Origin: Proteus faecis
Lineage (GTDB): Bacteria; Pseudomonadota; Gammaproteobacteria; Enterobacterales; Enterobacteriaceae
Reading direction: 5' to 3'
Assembly: GCF_003144395.1 (NCBI RefSeq)
Contig: NZ_PENZ01000009.1
Location: 1 to 40,624, forward strand
DNA: 40,624 nucleotides
Part shown: piece by piece, positions 1 through 8,169 of the stretch
Layout: each line of letters opens with the position of its first letter
Numbering within the stretch: the stretch's first letter is position 1
Made by a program: the position numbers and the translations under genes
Notes under the pieces: generated by a model
What the model saw: the letters and a program-made list of their open reading frames with translations, nothing else
What the model was told of the DNA's origin: nothing
The model's database searches: none

Positions 1-48
1 GCCCATGGAGGCCAGCGTAAATCCGTCACACAGACGGTTGCGGTCTAA
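1..48 (+). CDS. tnpB: 3' end of an IS200/IS605-type tnpB (partial)
   Basis: Frame 1 is open from the window edge and stops at TAA 46-48, giving 15 residues (AHGGQRKSVTQTVAV). The glycine pair and basic tail resemble the extreme C-terminus of TnpB, the RNA-guided nuclease of IS200/IS605 elements, and the sequence just downstream looks like the right end of such an element. Only the tail is visible. Frame 2 is also open for about 38 codons, so the reading frame is not certain. The body of the gene would lie to the left of the window. Confidence 0.4.
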   Translation, partial: AHGGQRKSVTQTVAV

Positions 49-90
49 GAAGTGGGAAGCCTCGCCCGACAGGGCTGGGAGTAGTCACCA
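49..90 (+). mobile_element. Right-end hairpin of an IS200/IS605-type element
   Basis: Just after the presumed tnpB stop is an imperfect hairpin: CCTCGCCC (60-67), loop GACA, GGGCTGGG (72-79), followed by AGTAGTCACC. A GC-rich subterminal hairpin like this is typical of IS200/IS605 right ends, where it serves as a single-strand transposition signal and as the 3' part of the omega (reRNA) scaffold. The exact element boundary, probably near 89, cannot be fixed from one end. Confidence 0.45.
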
Positions 91-315
91 TAATCCTTCT
101 CACCTCATTCAGTCGTAACTATTTTTGATATTGCTACGACATCATATCCAATTTTTTCTTTCCATTCTTTCCAATGCAAGGCACGTTTCATCCGGTATAA
201 ATATCATTTCAGATATTATTCCAACTTATAACCATCTATTTTTTATACATTTTTATCAAAAAAGAAACAATCTGATGCACTCTTAAGCAAACGATGATTT
301 TTTTTCATTTTTTAC
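91..315. other. AT-rich spacer between IS end and first tRNA-Asn promoter
   Basis: No ORF with a ribosome-binding site and no convincing hairpin was found. A weak inverted GTCGTA/TACGAC pair is present near 112-141. Nothing else is supported. Confidence 0.5.
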
Positions 316-344
316 TTTACAAGGTGAACTAGGATAGCTATTAT
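316..344 (+). promoter_or_regulatory. Sigma70 promoter of tRNA-Asn copy 1
   Basis: TTTACA at 316-321 and TATTAT at 339-344 are separated by 17 bp. A GC-richer discriminator (TCGCCTCG) follows, as is usual for stringently controlled stable-RNA genes. The same hexamers with the same spacing precede copy 2. Confidence 0.75.
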
Positions 345-351
345 TCGCCTC

Positions 352-365
352 GTTCTCACGAGAAC
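352..365 (+). repeat. Palindromic leader element before tRNA-Asn copy 1
   Basis: GTTCTC-AC-GAGAAC, a perfect 6-2-6 inverted repeat at or just after the expected transcription start. It occurs identically before copy 2 (755-768) and is absent before copy 3. It is probably part of the 5' leader of the tRNA precursor. Confidence 0.6.
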
Positions 366-370
366 TCGCT

Positions 371-446
371 TCCTCCATAGTTCAGTCGGTAGAACGGCGG
401 ACTGTTAATCCGTATGTCACTGGTTCAAGTCCAGTTGGAGGAGCCA
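371..446 (+). tRNA. tRNA-Asn (GTT), copy 1
   Basis: A 76-nt cloverleaf with acceptor arms TCCTCCA and TGGAGGA, discriminator G and an encoded CCA end. The D-loop reads AGTTCAGTCGGTAGA, the anticodon loop is CTGTTAA with anticodon GTT, and the T-loop is GGTTCAAGTCC. It has its own promoter and terminator, so it is a monocistronic unit. Confidence 0.97.
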
Positions 447-455
447 AATTTAGAA

Positions 456-486
456 AAGCCCGCGCTATCATAGTGCGGGCTTTTTG
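456..486 (+). terminator. Intrinsic terminator of tRNA-Asn copy 1
   Basis: AAGCCCGC plus GCTA pair with TAGT plus GCGGGCTT around a TCA loop, giving a 12-bp stem with one G-T pair. A TTTTT tract follows. Confidence 0.9.
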
Positions 487-489
487 CTT

Positions 490-718
490 TCTGCTCATCA
501 ACTATTTTTATTTCTCTATTTTCTTATTTATTTTTACATATCCATCCTCAATTCCACGTTAACGCAAAATCATTAATAAAAGAATGCGTTTTTATAAGCT
601 TATTTCAATCAACATTGTTCTACTGACTATCTTTTAAACTCAAAACCACCTTATTTGATTTAAAAATCATAAATTAGTTATTTTTTAACCACTTAAACTG
701 TTATTTCACTTTTTTTAC
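490..718. other. Spacer between tRNA-Asn units 1 and 2
   Basis: AT-rich sequence with no supported gene. It does not resemble the spacer between copies 2 and 3, so the repeated segment is limited to promoter, leader, tRNA and terminator. Confidence 0.5.
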
Positions 719-747
719 TTTACAATGTTCATTACCCTCGCTATTAT
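719..747 (+). promoter_or_regulatory. Sigma70 promoter of tRNA-Asn copy 2
   Basis: TTTACA at 719-724 and TATTAT at 742-747 with a 17-bp spacer, the same arrangement as in copy 1. Confidence 0.75.
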
Positions 748-773
748 CCATCTCGTTCTCACGAGAACTCGTT

Positions 774-849
774 TCCTCCATAGTTCAGTCGGTAGAACGG
801 CGGACTGTTAATCCGTATGTCACTGGTTCAAGTCCAGTTGGAGGAGCCA
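774..849 (+). tRNA. tRNA-Asn (GTT), copy 2
   Basis: Identical over all 76 nt to copy 1, including the encoded CCA. It is preceded by the same GTTCTC-AC-GAGAAC palindrome and followed by a near-identical terminator, so the whole unit appears duplicated. Confidence 0.97.
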
Positions 850-858
850 AATTTAGAA

Positions 859-887
859 AAGCCCGCGCTATCACAGTGCGGGCTTTT
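859..887 (+). terminator. Intrinsic terminator of tRNA-Asn copy 2
   Basis: AAGCCCGC pairs with GCGGGCTT and a TTTTT tract follows. It differs from the copy-1 terminator by one base in the upper stem (CAGT instead of TAGT). Confidence 0.9.
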
Positions 888-1062
888 TGCTTTTCACCTT
901 TTATCACTACCTTTCTTCTTTTTTCATCTCTTTATTTTCAGTATTTGACGTGAAAAAACAGCCCGTTAAAAACGTTTATTATCTCATAATTCGATTATCT
1001 GTTTTAGAAACAAGCAATATGTTGTTTATCTATGCACTTAAACAAATATCATCGATTGTCCT

Positions 1063-1091
1063 TTGACATATCAAACCACCCACTATATGAT
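1063..1091 (+). promoter_or_regulatory. Strong sigma70 promoter of tRNA-Asn copy 3
   Basis: TTGACA at 1063-1068 and TATGAT at 1086-1091, spacer 17 bp, with a consensus -35. It differs from the promoters of copies 1 and 2, so this copy has a separate history or has diverged. Confidence 0.85.
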
Positions 1092-1110
1092 ACACGCCAC
1101 TTAATGATGT

Positions 1111-1186
1111 TCCTCCATAGTTCAGTCGGTAGAACGGCGGACTGTTAATCCGTATGTCACTGGTTCGAGTCCAGTTGGAGGAGCCA
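1111..1186 (+). tRNA. tRNA-Asn (GTT), copy 3
   Basis: The same 76-nt tRNA as copies 1 and 2 except for one change in the T-loop, GGTTCGAGTCC instead of GGTTCAAGTCC. The anticodon is GTT and CCA is encoded. The upstream palindrome and the downstream GC-rich terminator of the other two copies are missing. Confidence 0.97.
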
Positions 1187-1268
1187 TTTCTCTTTGTGTC
1201 ACCCTCGTAACCTTTTGATTTTATTCTCTGTTTTACCTTACACAATTCCAAAAAATATAATAAAAAAT

Positions 1269-1298
1269 ACGATTAAATGGTAGCTATTTAATCGTTTT
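1269..1298 (+). terminator. Likely terminator of tRNA-Asn copy 3
   Basis: CGATTAAAT (1270-1278) pairs perfectly with ATTTAATCG (1286-1294), and TTTTCGT follows. The stem is AT-rich. Its 3' arm overlaps the candidate PurR box of pyrC. Confidence 0.55.
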
Positions 1299-1301
1299 CG
1301 T
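1286..1301 (+). promoter_or_regulatory. Candidate PurR operator upstream of pyrC
   Basis: ATTTAATCGTTTTCGT matches the enterobacterial PurR consensus ANGCAANCGNTTNCNT at 9 of 11 fixed positions. E. coli pyrC is a known PurR target. A TTGACT hexamer follows at 1321-1326, but no good -10 is visible at the usual spacing, so the promoter itself is unresolved. Confidence 0.35.
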
Positions 1302-1384
1302 ATTAGCATTCATTTCCGGCTTGACTACCTAGTCCAATCCAATCCTTGATCTTTCGATTTTCCTAAGACACACGGAGCCGGTAT

Positions 1385-2437
1385 ATGACCACTGCACAAC
1401 CTATCACCCTCACTATTCACCGTCCAGATGATTGGCATGTTCACTTTCGTGATGATGACATGCTGAAAACTGTTGTTCCTTATACCAGTCGCTATTTTGG
1501 CAGAGCTATTGTTATGCCAAACCTTGTTCCACCAGTTACAACGATTGAAGCTGCTCGTTCTTACCGTGATCGCATCAAAGCGGCTATTCCTGCCGGTGAT
1601 AACTTCGAACCGTTAATGACTTGCTATTTAACAGATAGCACACTGCCTTCAGAAGTCGAACAAGGTTTCTTACAAGGTGTTTTTACTGCTTGTAAACTTT
1701 ATCCTGCGAATGCAACAACTAACTCAAGTCATGGTGTATCTGATATCACAAAGATTTATCCTATCTTAAGTGTGATGGAAAAAATCGGTATGCCATTGCT
1801 GATCCACGGCGAAGTAACCGCTTCAAGCATTGACATTTTTGATAGAGAAGCACGTTTCATTGATAGCGTTATGTCTCCTGTACGCAAGCAATTTCCTGAG
1901 CTAAAAATTGTTTTTGAACACATTACAACTAAAGAAGCAGCTCAGTATGTCTTAGAAGGCAATCAATTTCTCGGTGCCACTATTACCCCGCAACATCTGA
2001 TGTTTAACCGCAATCATATGTTGGTAGGTGGTGTTAAACCTCACCTATATTGCTTACCTATTCTTAAACGCAACGTTCACCAAGAAGCACTAAGAGAGGC
2101 TGTTGCATCTGGAAATTCTCGCTTCTTCTTAGGCACAGATTCTGCACCTCACTTACAACATCGTAAAGAATCATCTTGTGGTTGTGCAGGGGTATTTAAT
2201 GCACCAACTGCGCTGGCAGCCTACGCAACCGTATTTAAAGAACTCAATGCATTACAACATTTTGAAGCTTTCTGTTCTCTAAATGGCCCTCGTTTCTATG
2301 GTTTACCTGTTAATGAAGGAACAATCACATTAACTGAAAAAACTGTTGAGGCTCCAGCACAAATCCTTTGTGGTAATGAAGCACTTATTCCTTTCTTAGC
2401 AAATGAAAATATTCATTGGGATATCACTGTCGATTAA
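1385..2437 (+). CDS. pyrC: Dihydroorotase PyrC
   Basis: Zinc-dependent dihydroorotase of pyrimidine synthesis, which interconverts carbamoyl-aspartate and dihydroorotate in the cytoplasm. The 350 residues match the length and sequence of the enterobacterial class II enzyme. The metal site is complete: H18-x-H20 in WHVHFRDD, the lysine that becomes carboxylated at K104 in ACKLYPA, H141 in LLIHGE, H179 in FEHITT and D252 in GTDSAPH. The ATG follows a GGAG ribosome-binding site (ACGGAGCCGGTAT). The gene is monocistronic. A candidate PurR box lies about 85 bp upstream, which fits purine-linked repression known in E. coli. In E. coli dinI and bssS are the neighbours; here dinI is not between pyrC and bssS. 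Confidence 0.97.
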   Translation: MTTAQPITLTIHRPDDWHVHFRDDDMLKTVVPYTSRYFGRAIVMPNLVPPVTTIEAARSYRDRIKAAIPAGDNFEPLMTCYLTDSTLPSEVEQGFLQGVFTACKLYPANATTNSSHGVSDITKIYPILSVMEKIGMPLLIHGEVTASSIDIFDREARFIDSVMSPVRKQFPELKIVFEHITTKEAAQYVLEGNQFLGATITPQHLMFNRNHMLVGGVKPHLYCLPILKRNVHQEALREAVASGNSRFFLGTDSAPHLQHRKESSCGCAGVFNAPTALAAYATVFKELNALQHFEAFCSLNGPRFYGLPVNEGTITLTEKTVEAPAQILCGNEALIPFLANENIHWDITVD

Positions 2438-2461
2438 TCCTCGCCCTTGATATTTGTCTAA

Positions 2462-2511
2462 AATGCACCATATAACATTTGTTCGATTGTTAATGGTGCA
2501 TTACTCTTTTA
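2462..2511 (+). terminator. Terminator of pyrC
   Basis: AATGCACCAT (2462-2471) pairs with ATGGTGCATT (2493-2502), and the inner bases TAACA/TGTTA extend the stem. ACTCTTTTA follows. Confidence 0.6.
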
Positions 2512-2529
2512 TCTGAGCCAGCACACGTT

Positions 2530-2547
2530 TTTTTGTTATAACAAAAA
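2530..2547. promoter_or_regulatory. Perfect 18-bp palindrome upstream of bssS
   Basis: TTTTTGTTATAACAAAAA reads the same on both strands. It ends 28 bp before a TATACT -10 hexamer (2576-2581), so it covers or abuts the region upstream of the -35 of bssS. It is a candidate operator; the binding protein is not identified. Confidence 0.4.
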
Positions 2548-2575
2548 TTTATCTTTTTAATCGCGATAAATCTCG

Positions 2576-2581
2576 TATACT
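2576..2581 (+). promoter_or_regulatory. Likely -10 element of bssS
   Basis: TATACT matches the sigma70 -10 closely. Only a weak CTTTTT lies 17 bp upstream as a -35, which would fit a promoter that needs an activator. Confidence 0.4.
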
Positions 2582-2648
2582 GAAAAGTAACCACTCTATG
2601 TGGGCGCTTCTCTCTTAGTCAAAACCGGTTGTATGATTAGGAGGTACT

Positions 2649-2903
2649 ATGAGTAGAAAAAATGAAGTTATTCAGACACATCCTGTTGTAGGCTGGGACA
2701 TCAGTACCGTTGACATCTACGATGCCATGATGTTGCGTTTACATTATCTTCCTGAAAACGAACATCATCCAGAAAATGCAGTTGTAGATAAGACACTTTG
2801 GCTCACAACAGACATAGCTAAACAGTTGATTCATATTCTTCAAGCAGGTATTGATAAAATTGAATCATCTGAAGATTCTGTTTCAGTCAACACCAAGCAT
2901 TAA
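2649..2903 (+). CDS. bssS: Biofilm regulator BssS
   Basis: An 84-residue protein with the same length and nearly the same core as E. coli BssS (YceP): NEVIQTHPVVGWDIST near the start, YDAMMLRLHY, then LWLTTDIAKQ and AGIDKIES. BssS influences biofilm formation and indole/AI-2 signalling in E. coli; its biochemical action is unknown. It has no signal peptide or membrane segment, so it is cytoplasmic. The ATG has a near-perfect ribosome-binding site (TAGGAGGTACT). Its own promoter, an upstream palindrome and a downstream hairpin make it a single-gene unit. Its closeness to pyrC matches the E. coli order apart from the missing dinI. Confidence 0.93.
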   Translation: MSRKNEVIQTHPVVGWDISTVDIYDAMMLRLHYLPENEHHPENAVVDKTLWLTTDIAKQLIHILQAGIDKIESSEDSVSVNTKH

Positions 2904-2936
2904 TAAAAAGATCTAGAAAAGATAGCGAACGCAAAG

Positions 2937-2968
2937 CAGGGGTACTTGGTACTCCTGTTCTCTTTTAT
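2937..2968 (+). terminator. Terminator of bssS
   Basis: CAGGGGTAC (2937-2945) pairs with GTACTCCTG (2949-2957), nine pairs with one G-T, around a TTG loop. TTCTCTTTTA follows. Confidence 0.7.
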
Positions 2969-3194
2969 CTCTCAACAATCCACTACCACATATTGTTTAT
3001 ATCTATATAAGCCAGCTCTTACCGTATACAAATAATTAGTTATATTAATAAATCGATTTCTATTTAATAGAAAAATAATCATAACCTTTTTATTCGATAT
3101 ATCTTCAAGAAAAGAACATATAAGCCGAATTGACATAAATTAAGGTTATCTTTATTTTAATAAATTAAAATAGTTACAAACAAGGAAGTTATTT

Positions 3195-3797
3195 GTGAAA
3201 GTATTAATTATTGATGAATGTTTTTTTACTCGTAATGGCATAAAACACTATTTTGCGAAAAGAAATGTAAGACATGAAATAATTGATATATCATCTATAC
3301 AGGAAGCCAATAATTATATTAATCGCTCAATGCCAGATATTATATTTATTGATCTTACAAGATATTGTCGGGAAGTAGCACATTGCCCTCATTTGCAACT
3401 TTTTTTCCTTTCAACAAAAAACTGTCGGCTTTATCTTTATCTTGATGCAAACTATCCAGATAAAGAAAGGCCTATCTCATTGACAAACAACTGTTTTATC
3501 CTTCCCAAAAAGATACTTCCATGGGTACTTGAAAAGACATCGTTGTTCACTTCTCGATGCCAAGTTTTCTTTCCAACTTATAAACATTCATTCTGTTCTA
3601 TTTTTAGTTTACAAGAACAAAAAATAATTAATTATTGGATGAGTGAAATACCTAATTATCAAATTGCTAAAAAACTATCTATTAGTAGTAGCACAGTATA
3701 TTCACACAAAAGACATATTACAGAAAAGATTAATGTAAAAAACAGAATTGAATTGTTTTTCATATATAATATTTTAAAATACATATATGAGAAATAA
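3195..3797 (+). CDS. LuxR-family transcriptional regulator (RcsA/BglJ-like layout)
   Basis: A 200-residue protein with a C-terminal LuxR/NarL helix-turn-helix at about residues 140-190, seen in FSLQEQKIINYW, NYQIAKKLSISSSTVYSHKR and INVKNRIEL. The first 120 residues resemble a degenerate receiver fold: MKVLIIDE at the start and PDIIFIDL where the phosphorylated aspartate would lie, but the usual acidic pocket and lysine are not clear. This fits unphosphorylated partners such as RcsA or BglJ, or fimbrial LuxR regulators. The start is GTG after CAAGGAAG. Composition is more AT-rich than the flanking genes, and it sits in an AT-rich stretch beside ttrA, suggesting later acquisition. The target is unknown; transcription converges on ttrA. 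Confidence 0.7.
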   Translation: MKVLIIDECFFTRNGIKHYFAKRNVRHEIIDISSIQEANNYINRSMPDIIFIDLTRYCREVAHCPHLQLFFLSTKNCRLYLYLDANYPDKERPISLTNNCFILPKKILPWVLEKTSLFTSRCQVFFPTYKHSFCSIFSLQEQKIINYWMSEIPNYQIAKKLSISSSTVYSHKRHITEKINVKNRIELFFIYNILKYIYEK

Positions 3798-3870
3798 TCC
3801 TATTGAAATTCAATAAAAAAAACGAATAAAAGAAAAAAAGGAGTCCGTTTCCTATTATTACTCACTGTAA

Positions 3871-3904
3871 TTAAGCTGGCTAATATGCGTGTTAGCCAGC
3901 TTAA
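3871..3904 (+). terminator. Hairpin terminator after the LuxR-type gene
   Basis: TTAAGCTGGCTAA (3871-3883) pairs perfectly with TTAGCCAGCTTAA (3892-3904), 13 bp, followed by AATTATTATAC. The U tract is weak, so it may act from either side. Confidence 0.5.
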
Positions 3905-4006
3905 AATTATTATACTATTATGTATGTAGGGTACATATGATATTAAAATAATTAAACTAATATAGTTTTATCTTATAAAAGATAAAGTAAAAATGATTTA
4001 TTTTGC

Positions 4007-4045
4007 AATCACTTCACTCTGCTTTTAATAAAGAGTGAAGTGATT
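4007..4045. terminator. Hairpin downstream of ttrA
   Basis: AATCACTTCACTCT (4007-4020) pairs with AGAGTGAAGTGATT (4032-4045), a perfect 14-bp stem beginning 23 bp past the ttrA stop. No strong T tract is present on the - strand, so termination efficiency is uncertain. Confidence 0.55.
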
Positions 4046-4067
4046 ATTTACAATACCAGAGTAAAAA

Positions 4068-7000
4068 TTAAGCTATACGTTCAATCTTAGCAGGTAAACC
4101 TTGACGAACAGATGCACCAGATACCCAATCTAACCATGTATTCGTGATTTGACGTGTTGGATCGGCAAATCCTAAATCATTAAGGTTAATACCACTCCCA
4201 ATGTCTTTATCCATTGGCAATGGTTGTTCATCTAAGTAATGCTGACGAGAACCCAATTCGTGATGTCCATATCCATGTTCAATTGCTAAAACTCCCGGCA
4301 TTACACCATCGAGTAAGCTAATCTCAGCTTCTACTTGTCCACCAGGTGTTACAATACGAACTTTATCACCATGATTAACCCCCCATTTTTTACCATCTTG
4401 AGGATTAATTGCGACCAAGTTACTCGGCTTCACCATTCTTAAACGTTGGATCATGCCTGTTGAACTGCTCACCACATGAGATTTAAAGGACATTAATTTT
4501 AATGGCCACTGCTCTTCAGGATAATGCTGATGAATATCACTACCATCCGATAAACGTGGTGGATAATAAGTCGGGCAGCCACTATAACGTTCACCGGTTA
4601 TTGCATGATGATTTTTCGCAACTTCTTCATTCCAAATCTGTAATGGTTGTTTCCACTGTGGCCCTGTTTCATCACCATTCCATGCTTTTTCATAAGGTGC
4701 AAAACGACCGCCTCGTGTATAGATATACGCAACTTGAAGAACTTCTTCATTTTTTAACGTTGAGGTTATCGCTGGTAAAATGCGGTCTACACCACTCAAT
4801 AAAATATCTTCATTGGTTGCTGGTGCGACAGGTTTCTCACCCATAAATGCCATATTAGCAGCAACGCGTAAATAGTAGTCTTCTGCACTATTGATTGGAT
4901 AGAAGTTACCCTCCATATCTTCAATTGCTTTATCACCAAAACCGGGCAAATCTAAGGCTTTTGCCACAGCGATACAGAATGTTTCCATTGAAATTGGCTG
5001 GCCATCTGCAGTTTTTGCAACACGAGGTTCGATAATCGGCCAACGCGCTGTACTTGCTTTAGTTTGAACACCAGACCAAGGCGCACTAAATCCCCAGCTC
5101 TCAAAGTTATGTGTATCAGGAACAATATAATCAGCCAGCGCTGTTGTTTCATTCATAAATGCATCAATACCAATAATCAAAGGCAGATGCTTCGGATCTT
5201 TTAAACGCTCTTCCATCACTTGGCGAATACCCGCGATCCCATAAATGGGGTTGGTCATATTCGTTATCCATGCTTTTAATGAATAAGGATAACCTGCTAA
5301 TGCAGAGCCTAGCTGTTCAGTTAATTGTCCAGCTGCAAACGGATACCAAGGTGCTTTTGCTGGATATGGAGATTCGCCTTTTTCTACTCGCTCACGGTAC
5401 TCATCAGATTTTTCATAAGCTACTTTACTGCGTGATAACACCATACCTTTTGGTTTCACTTTGCCTTTAAAGCTGTCCATTTTGTAACATGGGCCATCAG
5501 TCGCGCCATTAAACTTACCACCACCAACAGATACTCCACCTTTAAGGTTTAAGTTACCTATTAGCGCATTAAGCATGATCACGCTCCACGCTGTATAGAA
5601 ACCATTACCGCCCATCATACCGCCATGAGAGATAACTGCCGCTTTTCGTCCATAAGCAGTAAATTCGCGACCTAATGCAACAATTGTTGTTTCTGGGACT
5701 TTACAACGTTCACTATATTCCGCCAGTGTCATACGTTTAGACGCTTCATCAAGTAATTGGAAACTTGATTTAACCGTAACGGTAGCCCCTGTTTTTAATG
5801 TCACTGTATGCGTAGCAAACAGTTGTGCTTTATTGACTTGGGTTGATGGAACTAATTCCCCCTCAAGAGATAAAACTAAGTTTTGCTCTTCCCCTTCTGC
5901 AACATCATTAAAATGTGCAGTTGTCAGCATTTGTCCTGATAACGGATGTTTTTCATCACTGATCACAAGGTGAGTCGCATTTGTCCAGCTCTTCTCACCC
6001 ACATTTTTCATTGAAACTTCGCTTGGCACTGACAGATACTCTGCATTGTAGCGATTGTTTTCAATGATCCAGCGGATCATTCCCATCACTAAAGCCGCAT
6101 CCGTTCCGGGTTGAACAGGAACCCAATGACCATGATCGTTAGCTAATGTTGTTGTTAGGGGTAAAGCTGGTGCCACAACCACATAATTGAACGAATCACG
6201 AATTCGAGCGTTAGCTAACTGACGGCCTTGACGCTTAAATGGATTACCTGATTGTGCCGGTGATGTTCCTAAAAACAGAGCAAATTCAACGTAATCCCAA
6301 TCAGGCTTAACGTGAGCGTTTTTATTTAAATCGTTCATTAACGCGCCAGAGCCGGCACGGTACGCTAATCCACAATAAGAGCCGTGGGCACCAAAGTTTT
6401 TACTACCAAATGAGTTTTGAGCAAAGCGACGAATAAACGTATCGCGGCCATCATCACCCGCATTTGTCATCAATAATTGGTTCGCTTTAGGGCCTAAAGC
6501 CGGTTGCTTTGGATCGATTAAAGTATCTAAATCACGAATAGCACGTAAACCATCAACATGCCCTTCACCAAAGAGATCGCCACCTTCAACAACTTCTTGG
6601 ATCAACTGTTCAAAACTGATACGTTTCCATTTACCTTCACCACGTTTACCCACACGTTTCATCGGCTCAAGAATACGTGTTGGGCTATCAAGGCTTTCCA
6701 TCATGGTTGCGCCACGAGCACAAGCCGTCGAGCGGTTTTCTAAACCACTTTCCCCACCCATTTTTTCAAATGCTTCTTTAATTGGCATGTTATAGCCAAA
6801 ATGATGATCATGAGAAAGTGGGTGATAAGGATTACCAGCAATACGTAAAATTTTATTATTTGCTCTATCAACACGGGCACGCACACCGCATTGTGTCCAG
6901 CATCCAAAACATTGCGTCATACAAACAGATTGATCTGTATTCGCTTGCCATTTTGCGTCTTTTACAACTTTACCTTCGGGCAATAAAGAGTTCCCGTTGA

Positions 7001-7148
7001 TCCTATCAAGTGTCACTTTGCCTGATGTACCATCAACTAAACCATCTATGGCACGTTTAGCAACATCACGGTAACTGGCAGCAAATGCGGCAATACCACC
7101 GATAACTAACCCACCTTTAAGCCATTGACGTCTTGTAAACTTAGCCAT
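4068..7148 (-). CDS. ttrA: Tetrathionate reductase catalytic subunit TtrA
   Basis: Molybdopterin enzyme that reduces tetrathionate to thiosulfate in the periplasm as the last step of anaerobic respiration. It begins with a Tat signal (TRRQWLKGGLVIGG) for export of the folded protein. A [4Fe-4S] site follows at about residues 76-87 (CMTQCFGCWTQC) with a later cysteine in STACARG; the likely Mo-binding cysteine is in GSYCGLAYRAG. The sequence follows Salmonella TtrA closely to the C-terminal TRQITNTWLDWVSGA and PAKIERI. An ATG 18 nt further upstream (7166) is in frame, but 7148 has the GGAGAG site at good spacing and gives the known N-terminus. The ATGGCTAA junction overlaps the ttrC stop, implying translational coupling. 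It is the last gene of ttrBCA. Confidence 0.96.
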   Translation of the reverse strand: MAKFTRRQWLKGGLVIGGIAAFAASYRDVAKRAIDGLVDGTSGKVTLDRINGNSLLPEGKVVKDAKWQANTDQSVCMTQCFGCWTQCGVRARVDRANNKILRIAGNPYHPLSHDHHFGYNMPIKEAFEKMGGESGLENRSTACARGATMMESLDSPTRILEPMKRVGKRGEGKWKRISFEQLIQEVVEGGDLFGEGHVDGLRAIRDLDTLIDPKQPALGPKANQLLMTNAGDDGRDTFIRRFAQNSFGSKNFGAHGSYCGLAYRAGSGALMNDLNKNAHVKPDWDYVEFALFLGTSPAQSGNPFKRQGRQLANARIRDSFNYVVVAPALPLTTTLANDHGHWVPVQPGTDAALVMGMIRWIIENNRYNAEYLSVPSEVSMKNVGEKSWTNATHLVISDEKHPLSGQMLTTAHFNDVAEGEEQNLVLSLEGELVPSTQVNKAQLFATHTVTLKTGATVTVKSSFQLLDEASKRMTLAEYSERCKVPETTIVALGREFTAYGRKAAVISHGGMMGGNGFYTAWSVIMLNALIGNLNLKGGVSVGGGKFNGATDGPCYKMDSFKGKVKPKGMVLSRSKVAYEKSDEYRERVEKGESPYPAKAPWYPFAAGQLTEQLGSALAGYPYSLKAWITNMTNPIYGIAGIRQVMEERLKDPKHLPLIIGIDAFMNETTALADYIVPDTHNFESWGFSAPWSGVQTKASTARWPIIEPRVAKTADGQPISMETFCIAVAKALDLPGFGDKAIEDMEGNFYPINSAEDYYLRVAANMAFMGEKPVAPATNEDILLSGVDRILPAITSTLKNEEVLQVAYIYTRGGRFAPYEKAWNGDETGPQWKQPLQIWNEEVAKNHHAITGERYSGCPTYYPPRLSDGSDIHQHYPEEQWPLKLMSFKSHVVSSSTGMIQRLRMVKPSNLVAINPQDGKKWGVNHGDKVRIVTPGGQVEAEISLLDGVMPGVLAIEHGYGHHELGSRQHYLDEQPLPMDKDIGSGINLNDLGFADPTRQITNTWLDWVSGASVRQGLPAKIERIA

Positions 7149-8169
7149 GCTGCACTCTCCTGACAACCCAACGAATACTTTCTCTAAATAAAATGGTTAA
7201 CGCTATCCACAATCCAAATGTACCGACAATTGCCATCAGTCCATCATTACCTAGCGTGAACTCATAAGGGTTTGTAATAATGTTATATTTGGGAATATAT
7301 TGAGCGCCCATCAACATCAACCAGCGTAATACCCACGCCAGTCCCATTGATACAAATGCCATGATGGTAATAAACGCAACTGAACGTGCTTGTTTTGCCA
7401 TCAAAAGTCCCATCACGACCGAGATACCCCATAGTGCGATAACACCAATGGCACTCCACCAGCCAAGGCTTCCCATTGCTAATTGTTCTCTAATTGCCAG
7501 ACCTGAAATCGTATCGCCGGCAACCCAAAAACCCGTACATACGGCTAATAACATCAGTGAACTCACAAACCACATTGCTAATTCACGCTGATGTTCTGGC
7601 TCGCGACGTGTTCCTAATGCTAGTAGTGTCGGTAATACTTGCATTGCACTAAAAAACAGCAGGATTGGTAACCAGTAGGTATACAGCACAGGTCTTGCTT
7701 TTAAGATAGATGCTTCACGACCTGTATATAACAGCAAACCAATCGCAGTTAATGAGCAAGCCAATGCTACCCAACGAGTTAATTTGTATTCACGCTTCCA
7801 AACTAAGCGCACAATCATTGCCACAAAGTAAAGTATGCTAAATGCTGAAAATAATGGCAGTAACAGAGAGCCCCATGCCATCCACGACCATGGTGTTGGG
7901 TAAGCATAGAAATGCCATACACGTGCTGTTTGATGTAAATCTGCTGTTAAAGCCAGAGGTGCCGTAATACCAGCTGTTACAGCAATAAACACAGCAACAG
8001 CTTCTAAACGTTGATTACCTGCATGACCTTTCCAACACTGCCAGCACGCATAAAGCGTTGCACTACATGCAATACCAATAAAAAAGAAATATTGCACAGC
8101 CCAAGGTAACCAAAAATATTCTTGAGGGATCGCGATGACTTCTTGAATTTGAGAAACTTGCGGGATCAT
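7141..8169 (-). CDS. ttrC: Tetrathionate reductase membrane anchor TtrC
   Basis: NrfD/PsrC-type integral membrane quinol oxidase subunit that anchors TtrAB to the periplasmic face and passes electrons from the quinol pool. About nine hydrophobic helices are evident. Family landmarks include LPWAVQYFFFIGIA near the start, LTADLHQTARVWHFYA-PTPWSWMAWG, YTGREAS and the C-terminal RRVQHG, all shared with Salmonella TtrC. A start 21 nt upstream (8190) is in frame, but ATG 8169 is preceded by AGGAGG and overlaps the ttrB stop as ATGA, so it is preferred. The 3' end overlaps the start of ttrA by 8 bp. Confidence 0.93.
   Translation of the reverse strand: MIPQVSQIQEVIAIPQEYFWLPWAVQYFFFIGIACSATLYACWQCWKGHAGNQRLEAVAVFIAVTAGITAPLALTADLHQTARVWHFYAYPTPWSWMAWGSLLLPLFSAFSILYFVAMIVRLVWKREYKLTRWVALACSLTAIGLLLYTGREASILKARPVLYTYWLPILLFFSAMQVLPTLLALGTRREPEHQRELAMWFVSSLMLLAVCTGFWVAGDTISGLAIREQLAMGSLGWWSAIGVIALWGISVVMGLLMAKQARSVAFITIMAFVSMGLAWVLRWLMLMGAQYIPKYNIITNPYEFTLGNDGLMAIVGTFGLWIALTILFRESIRWVVRRVQHG

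Noticed and set aside
1030..1251. 73-codon - strand ORF across tRNA-Asn copy 3
   Set aside because: It runs antisense through a tRNA gene, so it is an artefact.
4502..7000. Several 60-115 codon + strand ORFs opposite ttrA
   Set aside because: They are antisense to a well-conserved gene, lack ribosome-binding sites and look like frame shadows.
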